64,000 nucleotides of DNA, taken from Poronia punctata (Eukaryota; Ascomycota; Sordariomycetes; Xylariales; Xylariaceae). Below the pieces are notes generated by a model. That model saw only the letters and a program-made list of their open reading frames with translations, did no database searches and was not told the DNA's origin. Shown here piece by piece: positions 35,201 to 46,932 of the stretch (the first letter of the stretch is position 1; each line of letters starts with the position of its first letter). The stretch lies in NCBI GenBank assembly GCA_022579005.1, contig MU401506.1, forward strand, positions 143,454-207,453, in the 5' to 3' direction. Position numbers and translations under genes: made by a program.

Positions 35201-38146
35201 ATAGTACTAAAAATAATAATATATATAAATTATAGTGTTATAAAAAAAATATATAGCTAAAATATTTAAATATATACGTTTATAATAGTATATATTAAAA
35301 ATATACTATAGCAAGCTAAAAATAATAGTTTTAAAAGCTTTTGCGCTACTAAATACTGCTATTTTTATAATATTATAATAATAGCAAAGTAAGCTATATT
35401 TAACTTTAATATTTTTTTTAATATTAACTTTATAATAAATAGCTGCTTTTATAACTAAACGCTGTAAATATAACATATAATAAAAAAACTTAAGTTTAAA
35501 GCTGCTAAAAAGGTATATAGTAAGTAATAAAGTATTAATAACGCAAAACTTTTATTTATTACTATTTTTTTAGTATTAAACTTAATTATAACTTTTATTA
35601 ATTTAGCTTATTTAAAGTTTAATAGTTTAAGCAACTTAGCATATTATTTTTTATATAATAAAATATTAACTAAAAACGTTATAATAAAGTATACTTTTTA
35701 ACTTTATATATTTTTATTTTTTTTAAGTTAGCAACAACTTTAATTTCTAATTTATTATTTTATAAGTTATAATATATTTTTTTATATAATATAGTTACTA
35801 ATTATACTTTTTTTTTTTTGCTAGTAAATAAAGCTTAAGCATATTTAGCTATACTTTTATAACAAGGCTAAAATACGCATTTTTAATAAAAAAACTATAA
35901 CTTTAATTATTAAAGCATATATAGCTATTATTAAAAACAATATATTACTTATAAGCTATAATATTTTTTTTAAAAAAACAAAAAAATATAAAAGCGCTAA
36001 TTTATTAAGCTAAATATATATTTAATTATTTAGCTATTATAGCAACTGCTTTTAAAAAAAGGTTTTATACTGCTTTTATTGCTAAAATAGTAATATATAT
36101 AAAAAGTGTTTTTTTTAATATAAGTAGCAAAAGCTTTACTTTTTAATTTACTAACAATATTTTACGTTTTAATATTTATATTGCTATTTATTTTCTAGTT
36201 ATTATAAAAAAATATAGCTTGCTAATTAATATAAACACGTTTATAAAAAAAAACTTTTATAAGTAAGTTTAAATCTTATTTTTTTTAAGTTTATTAGCAA
36301 TTTAAAAGTTGTTTTATAGCTAAATTTAAAAGTTTAATAAAGCAAACGTTAAAAAAGTAAAAAAGTTTATATAGCTTTTTATTTAAAAGCAAAGCAATAA
36401 TGCTTTTTTTACTATTAAGTTAAACGTAGTTAATTAGCTAATTAAAGCATAAAATTAAAATCTAGTTACTTTTTTTTTTATTAAACTATTTTTAAATTAA
36501 AAAATTTCTTTTATTTTATTTTTTTAATTTATTTTTATATAGTTAATTAATTATATACTAATATAAACATAATAAATAGTTTAAAAACTACGTTTTTAGC
36601 TTTAACTATTTAAATATTAAGCATATCTTTTTAATAAAAATAAATTTTTAAAAAACAGTATAATTAGTATTACGTAGTACGTTTATATATAATAACCTTA
36701 AGCTAACCTTAAAAATAAATAAGCTATATTAAAAGTATTTTTTTTAAAGTTTTTTTATATGCAAATTAAGCTAATATTTAAAATAATAACAATTATAAGC
36801 TTAATATTAGCATGTTTACTAATAACTAGTATATAAATTTAATTATAATTAACTACTTTTTAACTAAAAAGGTTATAAAATATTATTATAACATTAATAG
36901 TAAAAAAAAACTACTACTTTATAAAAACATTAATATTATAAATATATAGTTAAAAAAATTATAAGCGTTTTATTATTTTAATTATAGTAAAAGTATTAGC
37001 TATTTTTTTTAAAAAAAAATTAAGTTATATAGTAAAGCTAAAAGTTTAGGTTTACTTGCAAGTAAGTTTAACTTTATATATTTTTATATATTTTTATATT
37101 TTATATTAGCAAACTTAAACTTTAATACTTTATATTTAGTTATAAAAGTATAAAAAGTATATTTACTATTTAAAATAATTGCTTTATAATATATTGCTAT
37201 ATTTAAGTATATATTAGTTGCTAGTTTTGCTAATATATATAATATATATAAAAAATTTAGTAATTGCTTTACTTTTAATATTAGTTAATATATAAAGTAT
37301 ACTTAAAAGCGTTAAAACTATATTAAACGCATTAACTATATTATATTGTTTAAAAACTATAATAATAGCTATATTTTTATTATTTTTAGCTTAATAAAGC
37401 ATATTAGCTAGCATAATAAGCTTTTTAATTTAAAAATTTATTAATAAATAAATAAAGCTATTATTGTTAGCATTTTTATAATTAGCTTTAAAAAGCTTTA
37501 TATAATTACTATTAATAATAAAGTTATATTAGTTAATTAAAACTTTTACTATTTTTAATTAGTATGTTTTATTAATAGCAACGTTAATATTTATAATTTT
37601 ATATGCTACTACTAATTAACTTTTAAAAGTTATATTAAAAAAAGAAAATAAAAGCTTAAATTTAGCAAAAACTAAAAAAATAGCATAGCTATTTTTAAAT
37701 TTATATATAAACTATATATTACTTTACTAACTTTAATACTTATTATTTTTTACTTTTGCTTTAGCATTACTACAATGTTTTATTATAAATAATATTTTAA
37801 TATAACGCAATATAAGTATTTATATTTTATAAACAAAACTAATAGTTTTTAAAAAGCATTAGCTAAAAAATAAATAAAAAGATAAAAAATAGTATAAGTA
37901 AGTAGTATATATATAAAATCTTTAATATATTTTATATATTATATTATTTTTAAAGTTTAAAGCAGTAAATATATATAAATTATATTTTATATTAATTATT
38001 ATAATTAGTAGCAAAGTATTTTGTTTTAAAAATAAAATAGTAAATTAATTAAACTAAAAAGTAAACTATAAAGCAAGCGCTATAATTATAGTAAGCTAAG
38101 CGCTAAAAATATAGCGCTTATTTAAAAAACTTTAGCTTATAACGCT

Positions 38147-38166
38147 TATAAAATTTACAACGCTTA
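38147..38166 (-). repeat. Right copy of 20-bp inverted repeat
   Basis: This is the exact reverse complement of 29918-29937. Further AAGCGTTATA copies follow outward at about 38194-38205 and 38211-38222, so the right end has a small array of the motif. Confidence 0.8.
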
Positions 38167-38230
38167 TAAATTTTACTAATACTAGAAAGTCTACAAGCGT
38201 TATAGATTTTATAAGCGTTATAACTACCTA

Positions 38231-41200
38231 GCTTCTCCTGCAGCAGTAGGTATGTAAAATGTAGCCTGGGCCCCGGGGTTGCATCCTTGCGAGAGTCCCT
38301 ACTTAAGTTGCCAACCTAGGTAGTGCCTACCACACTTGACGTATGCGTACCTACCTACCTAGTAGTTTACACTTTGATTATGAGAAATACTTCCATTTGC
38401 ACGTCTTAGACGCAGTTCAAGGAAGGAACAAGCCAAGAAAGTCCCCTCCCAAAGCAGGTGGTGCCTTCAGTTCTTGTTTGAATTGCCCCTCAATGACCTA
38501 CTTATTTGCACTAAGTTTGGCAGGTATAACATCCTGTTGTTATTATCCTTAGTAATCAGCGTCGGTTAGGCTAGACGTGAAGAGTCGGATTACTGTGCGG
38601 ATCAAACTCCTAGTCAGCCTCTCAACCCTCCTCGGCTCTACTCGTATTCTTTTAACAGCAATTGGCTATTCGAGTAACGATGAGCAAAGGTAAGTGGTGT
38701 GATATCTCGATATCGTACGGTATCTCAAAGGCCCTTGTTGTCTCGGTCGGACTAACCAAGGCGGGTGTCTTCTTATACTCATTTACTAGGTATGTAATCC
38801 TTGGGTGAAACTACTTACGCGTACTTACTTGAACCCCGCGGAGTAATAGGACGGATGAACCACTTCTGAAGTTTTTGAAGGGATTATTTATCCCTGTCAG
38901 GTGCATGCTGATAGCACCGCGGCAGAAACTGCATATGTAATAATAATTTCCAAGGACCATTGCACGATTGAAGGATTGCTGCACCACAGGGTAGAGTCAA
39001 GACGATCGACACTATAAATATATAGGCAGACCTATCATCGGCTAACAATCCATGGACCCCAAAAGTCGAGGCGGCTATTCAAACCCTGGCCCCGGGTCCT
39101 CCCTATATTCTGGACCTCGCGAAGTGTTTGTCTTCGTCATGGGTAAAAAGCTCGTCCTGGACAAAAGACGGACAAAATCCGGTGGGGAAAGTTTGGAAGA
39201 ATTTTCGAACCCCGGACAGTCTCATATCTGCATTCACCACCTTAGTCAGATGACCCTCTAAACCAGACGACTTTTCCGCAGCGTCATCTATATCCTAAGG
39301 CTACAATAAACTAACGTAACACAAAACCCTTGGAGGTTTCTGTCATGTGTAACGAATTCGGGGAGTACTGATCTTCTTCTTACGCCCTTGCGTCGTGTCA
39401 CACTGACTCAGAGTCCTGTTAGTAGCCCACCTTGATTTACATAATACATTTTCAAAGACACCCTGACAATCTTCATGCACGTTGGTAACTTGACCGCCAC
39501 TATCCTCTGCACCTACAATGTACTTTGAGTATCATGTTATTCGTAGTGCATAGGAATCACACGCTGGCGTGACACCGAGACGAAAATAAACCTCTGGGGG
39601 CTATATACTAGGTAGCTAACCTAGCTAGATATCTATCTCACGCTGCAAGTTTAACCACATATATCAAAGCTTGATCGCTTGATAGATACTATTATTGTAA
39701 AGTACCTTGTAAGCGCGTCGCATTGCATTTTCAAGTCTGCAACCTACCTTGAGCCTTACCTTGCCTGCCGCGGACCAATTATCCCCGTCATTCCTCTTGC
39801 CGAGGGTCGGATCCCTGCCTATGTAGGTACCTAGATGTATATAACCTTTGCTCCCTACTCAGAAAAGCGTCATTGTTGGGAAGGGGGAAAGATATCAAGC
39901 TTATAAGCATCAGATAATAAGGTAACAAGAAGTAATCCGCTTCCTATTTATACACTACATCTTAAGCAGTATTTAACCTTAGACATGTAGGCATGGCATC
40001 AATCCATATGACAGACAAGTCCCGCAGGAATATCTACACGTGCTTCCACCTTCACTTCACCATTAAAAAATCACACCATATCTACCTACACTCCTCTCCG
40101 CCGCCCTCTACCTTCCTACCTACATCGATGGACAACCACACTCCATGCATGCATGCATTTGTAGCATGCATTGTATATATGTATGTATATATCTCTAGCA
40201 TGTTGCACGACGACCGTCTAATATCCAATCCAAAAACAAAAAACAAAAAAAACAAAGACCACATCTACACCCATAGTTCTTCCTCTCGACTTCTTAAGTA
40301 ACCTGACCATCTAGATACCTACCTAACTTACACAATGGCCCATCCAAAAAACAAAAAAAAAAAAAAAAAAAACCGTAACCTACCAGATTCCCGGATTTCC
40401 TCTGTAGTAAATCATCCCTGTATTTTTGATCAAGGGGAACACTTTAACCTAAACTACCTAGGTGTCTTATAATCATCGTACCCTTTCTCTTTACACGTAT
40501 CTGCCCAGCCCGCCCCTATCTCGTGCTAAAAGATGACATACATGCTTGACATATGACACACATACCTAACATAGGTACCCAGACCTACTTCTTACCTCCA
40601 TCTGGCCCTGTATACCATCGTTAGTTCAAAGCCAGTCAAAAGGTCTAGATTGAGCTGTTAGGTTAGGATCCTTTCTGAGAGTATCACGTATTGATGATAT
40701 ATCGGATCACATTCTGATCCAGCATGCACCAATTCTACCAGAAAAGGGGAATGAGGAAGCACGAAAGGGGGGCGTTGGAGTATTCATAATATTTCGTAGC
40801 TGCGCCAGAAGGCACCATCCCATTATTAACTAGCAAACGAGGGGCAGACAAAGCCGATGAATCTGCTGGTCACAGTTTTCAAGGGCTTGTAGCTCCATTC
40901 TGATTATGAAACCAGTCTTCCTAATAGACATGGTGAAATTCTAACAATGTAAAGTTCATTAACCCGACCCGTCCATCCGCCCCGATCCCAAAATATGCAC
41001 CCCCTTCCGAAATGAATCCAAAGAGCCTCGTTCCGATGCCTTATCTGTCATTGTCGCGGAGTGAGATATTGACATATATACCGCCCACCCCAAGCAGTTT
41101 CCGGCGCCGTAAAAGCAAAACGCCAGCCGCCCCCTAATATGCTCCTATGGTACCTATTAAACACTAAAACTCAAAAACGCAGATAGAGGCCCCTCAACTC

Positions 41201-41362
41201 TTCTGCAAGGGCTAATTATACATGTGGTGGATGAGACTTTGGCCCATCCACTTATGTCGGCGGAATGATGATGTAGGGGCATCCTTCGATCACAATCTAT
41301 GTGAATGACGCGGATAAAATAAAACAGCACGCCTGGCAGGCGGTCGGCCGTTATGTAGAGGC
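38231..41362. other. 3.1-kb intergenic region right of block 1
   Basis: No recognisable gene is present. Short frames (38343-38552, 39052-39261, 39993-40301) show no domain. The region is rich in TACCTA/TAGGTA tetramers and contains a GTAGGTACCTA palindrome near 39823-39833. There are A-rich tracts at 40232-40256 and 40344-40371, and an alternating CATGCATGCATG stretch near 40143. The right end is the 3' UTR side of SEC2. Confidence 0.45.
40344..40371 (+). repeat. Poly-A tract
   Basis: An almost uninterrupted run of A bases (one C near its start, then about 20 A) is preceded by ccatcc. A similar A-rich tract occurs about 110 bp upstream. No retroposon body is visible next to either tract. 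Confidence 0.8.
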
Positions 41363-43453
41363 CTAATCACTCTCAAATGCGCCAGGGATGGTCAAAGATA
41401 GACGTTGCCCACGATCTTTCCCATGGCCACCCGCCGTATCCCCTGACTGACTGCTAGGCTCACTGGCCGCCGTGCCTTTTGCATTTTGGCTGTCCTCTTC
41501 AAGTGTCGTAACCATTGCCATGATTTTGGGCATGGTACTATCGGATTCTAGTGTCGAAGCCTTCTCATCTTTTATGGTCTCTTCAGAGTCAACATCCTCG
41601 CACGGCGAGGTTCCCTTAGAAGGCGTCGATATCATAGCGTTCCTGCCCACTTGGTGGGGTGTCTCATCATCGTCGTGAACCGTCTTGTCTCCACTTCCAG
41701 CAGTATGCGAGTGGCCATGATGGACTGGCACCACGCCGCCCCCAATGCGACTCCAAAACATTTGGTCCCGGAGCCTTACGCTTTCTTCCCAGGCGGCCCG
41801 CTCGGAATCAGAATTATCTGCCCGCCAATGCCCATCTTTCACCATGCGCAGGAATCCCAAAAAGTCACACGTAGAGCGGACACGTGTAAGGCAATACTGG
41901 CAAAGCGGATATCGTTGAGCCGATTCCGATTCGCTTGTCCTGAACCGGTGATTCCGTAGATGTCCTTCGTCCTTGCGCGCTTCACCACAGAGAGAGCATG
42001 GGTAGTACTGCGGTTTGCTGATAGATGTGAAGGGGCTACTTGTAGGGATCGGTTCCACCACCAGCGTTCCTTCAGTCATGGCCGTGAGAACAGAGCGTCG
42101 TGCTAGCCAAGATAAGCCCGGAGCGGTATCGAGACGAAGTGTGGGCTCGATATCTTCAGCCAAGGCTCGCTTGTAGAATTTTGTTTCTTTCAAAGGTGGC
42201 AAGTTTGCCGATGACGCAGAGCCGGAGCTGATGGCTGAAGCTGGCGTGTTGGGCGTTTGGGGGGATACATTAGTAGAAGTAGGTGTTCCAGCGGTGGAAA
42301 GGGAAGCTGAAGAAGCAGTTGACGACGTTGAAACAGCCGTGTTTCCAGTAAAGCTCAGTATAGGGAGGCCGCTATATGAGCCGGTTGAGATCCTCGAGGA
42401 GGATCTTTTGGAAGTCTGAATAAGTGTTAGAAAGTCATCATAGGACGAAAGATCTGTTCGCAAGACTGGGCTGATGAGATGCGGTAGATTTGTCGGGTAG
42501 GTAGGTGCTACTGATTCGATGATGCTCGATTGGGAGGCTCCTTCGGATATTTGCGTCTCGTCATCTCTCGGTTCTGATCTGCTGAATCCGGGTGACGACG
42601 GTGCTGTCCCGCTGTGATCATCATGATCGGATGCCATCTGTTCCATGACGAGTTTAAGCTGTGTAAGCTGTTCCTGCTGGGATTTCAAAAGTCCCTCGGT
42701 GTCAGCTAATTGAGCCTTGAGCTGGTCGTTCTTCCGGTGAAGTATGTCCTGTTCCCTCTTGGCGTCTTCTTTGGCCGTTATTACCATCTTGTTGGCCTCC
42801 TCAAAAAGTGAAACGGTCAATGACTCTACTTCTTGTTCAATCTTTTTCTTTTCCTTCTCCATTTCAAGTCGCTGGTGTTTCTCTTCTGCCAGTAGAGCAA
42901 GCAACCTGGTTTTTTCACTTTCGACCGTCTTCTTCGGAACCCAATTGTCGCCGGATAGGATCTCTTGTTGTCTGGAGACAAGATCCTCTAGCTCGCTAAC
43001 TCGTTCCTTGGAAGCCTCCAGTTCTTGGCGCGTGGCCGAGAGTGTGTCGTCGAGAGTAGTCTGGTGATTTATCGCATTCACAAGCTTCGTGCTCAACGCA
43101 GCTACTTCTGCATCGAGGTCAGGGTGGTGCGCCGGCTTAAAGACACCATCTGAGGATGATATGACCCTTGCTCTCGGGTCGGGAATTGTACTATGGTCCG
43201 CATCGTCCATGAGAGAATGGGAAGAAGGCTTTCGCCGCGGTCGAGTCGGGCCAAGAGACGTTGAATTGTTTGGCACCATGATCTCAAAAGCGTTCGAAGC
43301 AGATAGAGATTTGGTCGGGGATCTAGAACGGGGAGATGCATTGTGCGACGGGCTCAGGCTTGAGAGCGACCGGAGATGTCCCAAAGTCCGTGAGTGAGGA
43401 CTCGCAGCTTGGTGCTGCGACCAAGCAGTCATTTGGACGAAGCTAAAGACCAT
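41363..43453 (-). CDS. SEC2: Sec2-type guanine nucleotide exchange factor for Rab8/Sec4
   Basis: Sec2 activates the Rab GTPase Sec4 on secretory vesicles for polarised exocytosis. The frame gives 696 residues from 43453, or 689 from the in-frame ATG at 43432. The sequence just before the second ATG (gtctttag) looks like a splice acceptor, so a 5' UTR exon with start at 43432 is plausible. After a Ser/Pro-rich N-terminus, the Sec2 coiled-coil GEF domain covers about residues 113-275, with the diagnostic SLFEEANKMVITAKEDAKRE. A Ser/Thr-rich linker follows. The C-terminal part has a conserved FYKRALAEDIEPTLRLD segment. A Cys/His cluster follows (CSLCGEARKDEGHLRNHRFR...YPLCQYCLTRVRSTCDF) at about 483-530, which may bind zinc. 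This two-part architecture is the usual one in filamentous fungi. The extreme C-terminus is low-complexity acidic/Ser-rich. Confidence 0.9.
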   Translation of the reverse strand: MVFSFVQMTAWSQHQAASPHSRTLGHLRSLSSLSPSHNASPRSRSPTKSLSASNAFEIMVPNNSTSLGPTRPRRKPSSHSLMDDADHSTIPDPRARVISSSDGVFKPAHHPDLDAEVAALSTKLVNAINHQTTLDDTLSATRQELEASKERVSELEDLVSRQQEILSGDNWVPKKTVESEKTRLLALLAEEKHQRLEMEKEKKKIEQEVESLTVSLFEEANKMVITAKEDAKREQDILHRKNDQLKAQLADTEGLLKSQQEQLTQLKLVMEQMASDHDDHSGTAPSSPGFSRSEPRDDETQISEGASQSSIIESVAPTYPTNLPHLISPVLRTDLSSYDDFLTLIQTSKRSSSRISTGSYSGLPILSFTGNTAVSTSSTASSASLSTAGTPTSTNVSPQTPNTPASAISSGSASSANLPPLKETKFYKRALAEDIEPTLRLDTAPGLSWLARRSVLTAMTEGTLVVEPIPTSSPFTSISKPQYYPCSLCGEARKDEGHLRNHRFRTSESESAQRYPLCQYCLTRVRSTCDFLGFLRMVKDGHWRADNSDSERAAWEESVRLRDQMFWSRIGGGVVPVHHGHSHTAGSGDKTVHDDDETPHQVGRNAMISTPSKGTSPCEDVDSEETIKDEKASTLESDSTMPKIMAMVTTLEEDSQNAKGTAASEPSSQSGDTAGGHGKDRGQRLSLTIPGAFESD

Positions 43454-46400
43454 AAAGTTAGCATGGAACTTGAAGCATCATTCGTAGGCCACGAATGGTA
43501 AGTTTTTGGGCCGGCTGCAGCAGAAAAGACCCATCAAAGAGAGAGGCATATTGGTAGATACGTGTTTCCAAAGGCGGCAGAATTGGCGGGAAAGATGTTG
43601 TGCAAACATAATCAATCACACTTACGAATCCAGCTTGACGACTGGTGGACCTTGAGGGCCCAGACGCGGGAACTCGTTATGTGCTCAGCCGAGGATCATG
43701 GGTATCTGAGACAGTATCGCGCGGTATAATTGGAGCAACCAGGCTACCCAGCGACTTCACGGGATGGGAAAGCAATCAAAAACTAGCCGTTGCAAGTTGG
43801 AAACCTCGTGGTAGGAGCCGTCTTGGAAAACTAATTGCGTATGGTACCGTGTCTTTGATCCCCGATTAGTAGACGACGCGCACACTCCAGACTATGGGTG
43901 TGCCGTGTCTCAAAGGGCTAAACTGTTCTATGGACGAGACGTGTGTTGTGGATCGAAGCGATAGTTAATTCGGCCGTCTGAGGCTGGATTAGAAATAGAA
44001 GTTTACCCGGTGCAAAGGCCACCGACTGAAGAAAGAGAGCTGGCAAGGTGTAGATAGTGGATAATTAATTAGAAAGACGCAAACAGAAACAAAGGTAGTG
44101 GGTGTCACCACTCGAAATGAAGGCAATGAAGAGGAGTGGTGAATTGGCTAGGATGGGGTTGAGCAGTCAGCGGAAGAGGGCAGGTCCAGGTTGGCAAGCA
44201 AATGCAACGCAAACCCAAAGGCAAGCCTCTGGGTATCTGCTACGTACCTTTCTCTAGAACCGGACTACTGTACAGTGTTACCTCCAGCTACACGTACAGA
44301 TTTGGTACTTACCATGCCATCTGAACAGGGGATAGCGGATTTGTCTCGCTGTCGGCCACCAATCATATGATCGGGCGCTTGGAAAGGATGCGCTGGACAG
44401 GGGCACCGATCTGCGGAAAGGCCTTGGGGTAGTGCCTGTGCAAGGGGCACGAGATATAGTTTTTTTTGCCTCGCGAGTTGCGTCTCAAAGGAGTAGACCG
44501 AAATTTTACCAAACGGACGATTCAACACATTGAAAAGCCCAAAAACGATTCATGTACTTACCCACGTAGTGCTCTGGCCAACCTGGCCATTGGGTCTAAA
44601 TTGTGCAAGGACAGACGTTCTACTGCCAAGGCTGACCTTCAACTGGTGATGCTGATAGTGGCTGGTCAGATCTGGTTGGACGGTTGGACCCCAACAGTAT
44701 TGATGTACCTGTTTGCTGCCTGCCACTCCTGCCTAGGTTACCTATCACTCCTATTTACACGTAAATGTAGGCACATATTAAATACTATCTGATTCCAAGT
44801 TAGCGGCGTTGTACGTGTATACGTACAACTACACATATAATCAGTTTTTACGCGGTGATATTTGATAATGCTTCAAGTGTATTCTATTCAACTCAACACG
44901 TACTGTGTAGGTTATGGCGTCATTATCGTTATTGAGTTTGGATCTCAGAAATCTGTATTCAATTTGTAACGTAAATACGACACGTAAGTCTACCTAGCCT
45001 ACCTAGGACATGCATAAAATATTCAAGGCTAGATGTCTGCTTACGTCAATTATTGGCAATGTCAAACCGACTGTATGCGCATCCCGGCGTGTCATTGGCC
45101 GATAATGCATTTTAACGTTATAAAAGGCGCCATGTCGATCTGGACCAGTCGATGAGACATTGCGCTGAAGCTCTTTGCTCAATAGTAAATACTTGAAGGT
45201 AGCCAGGACCGATTACGAGAACTTGGTCTTTAACTACTTGGGGGCGGATGCATAGTACCTTGCCGATTCTTTTCAGTTAGGACCATATACACGTACTCTC
45301 CGGATTCCAGTGCTTCCGCCTTTTACTCCTCGTACGTAAGCTTCTAGGCGCAACAGCCCAGCCTTTTTCTCCGTATCAGAGTCCGTATTGTACACATATC
45401 CGCTGATGCCCAATATCTAATCATTCAGACTACACGTAGAACAGTGAGTGGGAGTGGTTCCAAAGTAGAAACGCGCGAGGTAGGTGCCGTTACCTTTTCT
45501 GGACAAAGTATTAAGATCCCCTCATTACCCTTTAAGGCGAGTGGGAAATACCCTGGCAATGACAGTTCAGGAACCGAAAGTTTATTGTAAATCATTTTAC
45601 TATTTTTCTACGATATGTAATCGTAGAGAGTTTGCAGATGGAAATTCCACAAGGCGCACCCTCACCTGGCGCTCCCTCTGTTATTACTGCTCCCCACGAT
45701 GAATCTGACAAATGTTTACAAGTACGGATGAGAAATAGTGCGGTTAGCAAAGCCGTTTTTAGGTAGGTCATGCTGTGCAAAAGTCTCCTGATCTCGTCCT
45801 TGCTTGCTTTCCAGCTCCATTTTCGTTGGTATCATGACGTTCACTGATGACCTCGTATTGGGTCCGCGTTCAATACGTATAAACAGTTTTGCAACGCGAA
45901 TCTTTAACGCTATATTGCTTTACATCGGTGGGGGACAAAGCAGGGGCGGTTTACTGCCTTCCTAATAGAGTTACTCACAGTTCGTATCCACGTAAAGTCA
46001 TCGAGCTTCGAAGGTCTCAGCCTTCCGTCTTGCTCTTTTTTTCTCCAATCCGGTTTACAGTAATTACCTAACCTAGGAGTAGGGCCTTCCAAGTATGTAG
46101 CGAGATATGCCAGTATAACCTCGGCGGTTCTGCGATAGGTGGAAAAGTATACACGAATGTATTGTTTGCGGCTCGTTAACGCTCTCCAAGGTCTGGAACC
46201 ACTCGAGTTCACTTCCGCCTCAATACATCGCCGCCTTGTTGCAGGCGTTGAAACACCTCCCATTGGGTCACACCACACGTACATCAACCATGGCAAAGTA
46301 TGGTGCCTATGCGAAAACGATCACACGAGGAACGGCAAACTAAAACTGCATGAAACATGTGCATGAGAGAAGCAGATCAAGAAAGCGGCTGATCATCAGG

Positions 46401-46932
46401 TTCGATTTCACCAGACTGGTTTCCGTCCTGTCACTAGTCAAGGACAGCTCAGTTACATCGTTGACCTCCTCCCTCGGGACTCGACGAATAATTCACAATG
46501 CAAAAAATAATGTATCAACCCTTCGAACCATCCTTTCAAGTTGCGAGAATCTAGGACAGTAGATACGGGACGACAATATTGGTCTCCCGCTTGGATTAGT
46601 AGTGTCCTACTGAAAGGTCACTGATATCGCCAGCGCTCTTATAAGAACTGGGAGCGTGGGCTCTGACAAGCGGTGGTTGTAGAAATAGAAGGATAACAAA
46701 ACAAATCTTCCAAACTGTATTTTAATGGTCGACCCAGTGGGTCAGAGCGAGCCGAGGATTAGCCAGCCAATGGCTTCATGGTTCTAGCGGGTTATGTAAT
46801 GACCTTGGTACCTAGCGGTGTTATGTCGGCCCATGGCAGGTATCCACCGACTAGAGAATTTCGGCGACTTGCTTCTCTTCCGACTACAAAATTTCAGTTT
46901 GAGCTTCCCATTCCTTCCATCTTCCTTTCTCG
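43454..46932. other. 3.5-kb divergent intergenic region between SEC2 and the Rab escort gene
   Basis: Both neighbouring genes are transcribed away from this region, so it should hold both promoters; a possible SEC2 5' UTR donor (gtaagtgtg) lies near 43617-43625 on the minus strand. Frames at 43645-43869, 44466-44792, 45484-45702 and 45910-46296 were examined and not recognised. No tRNA or repeat was identified. Confidence 0.45.

Larger units (their letters stand above)
29881..38230. mobile_element. RIP-degraded repeat block 1 (8.35 kb, extreme AT)
   Basis: The sequence switches sharply to very high AT at about 29880 and back at about 38230. Not one open frame of 60 codons survives on either strand. 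TpA is very common and CpA/TpG are scarce, the pattern expected from repeat-induced point mutation. Remaining G and C occur mainly as AGC, GCT and ACT. A perfect 20-bp inverted repeat (29918-29937 and 38147-38166) plus more copies of AAGCGTTATA at both ends suggests the termini of a single transposon with inverted repeats. A 33-bp direct duplication lies at about 30890-30953. I cannot recognise transposase, reverse transcriptase or integrase remnants, so the class of element is open. It is unlikely to be mitochondrial DNA, because no mitochondrial genes are present. Confidence 0.8.

Noticed and set aside
29918..38166. CRISPR-like or phage-like structure from repeated AAGCGTTATA motifs
   Set aside because: The copies are irregularly spaced, in both orientations, and the genome is clearly eukaryotic.
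29881..38230. Block 1 as inserted mitochondrial DNA
   Set aside because: No mitochondrial genes, tRNAs or open frames; TpA excess and lack of CpA fit RIP better.
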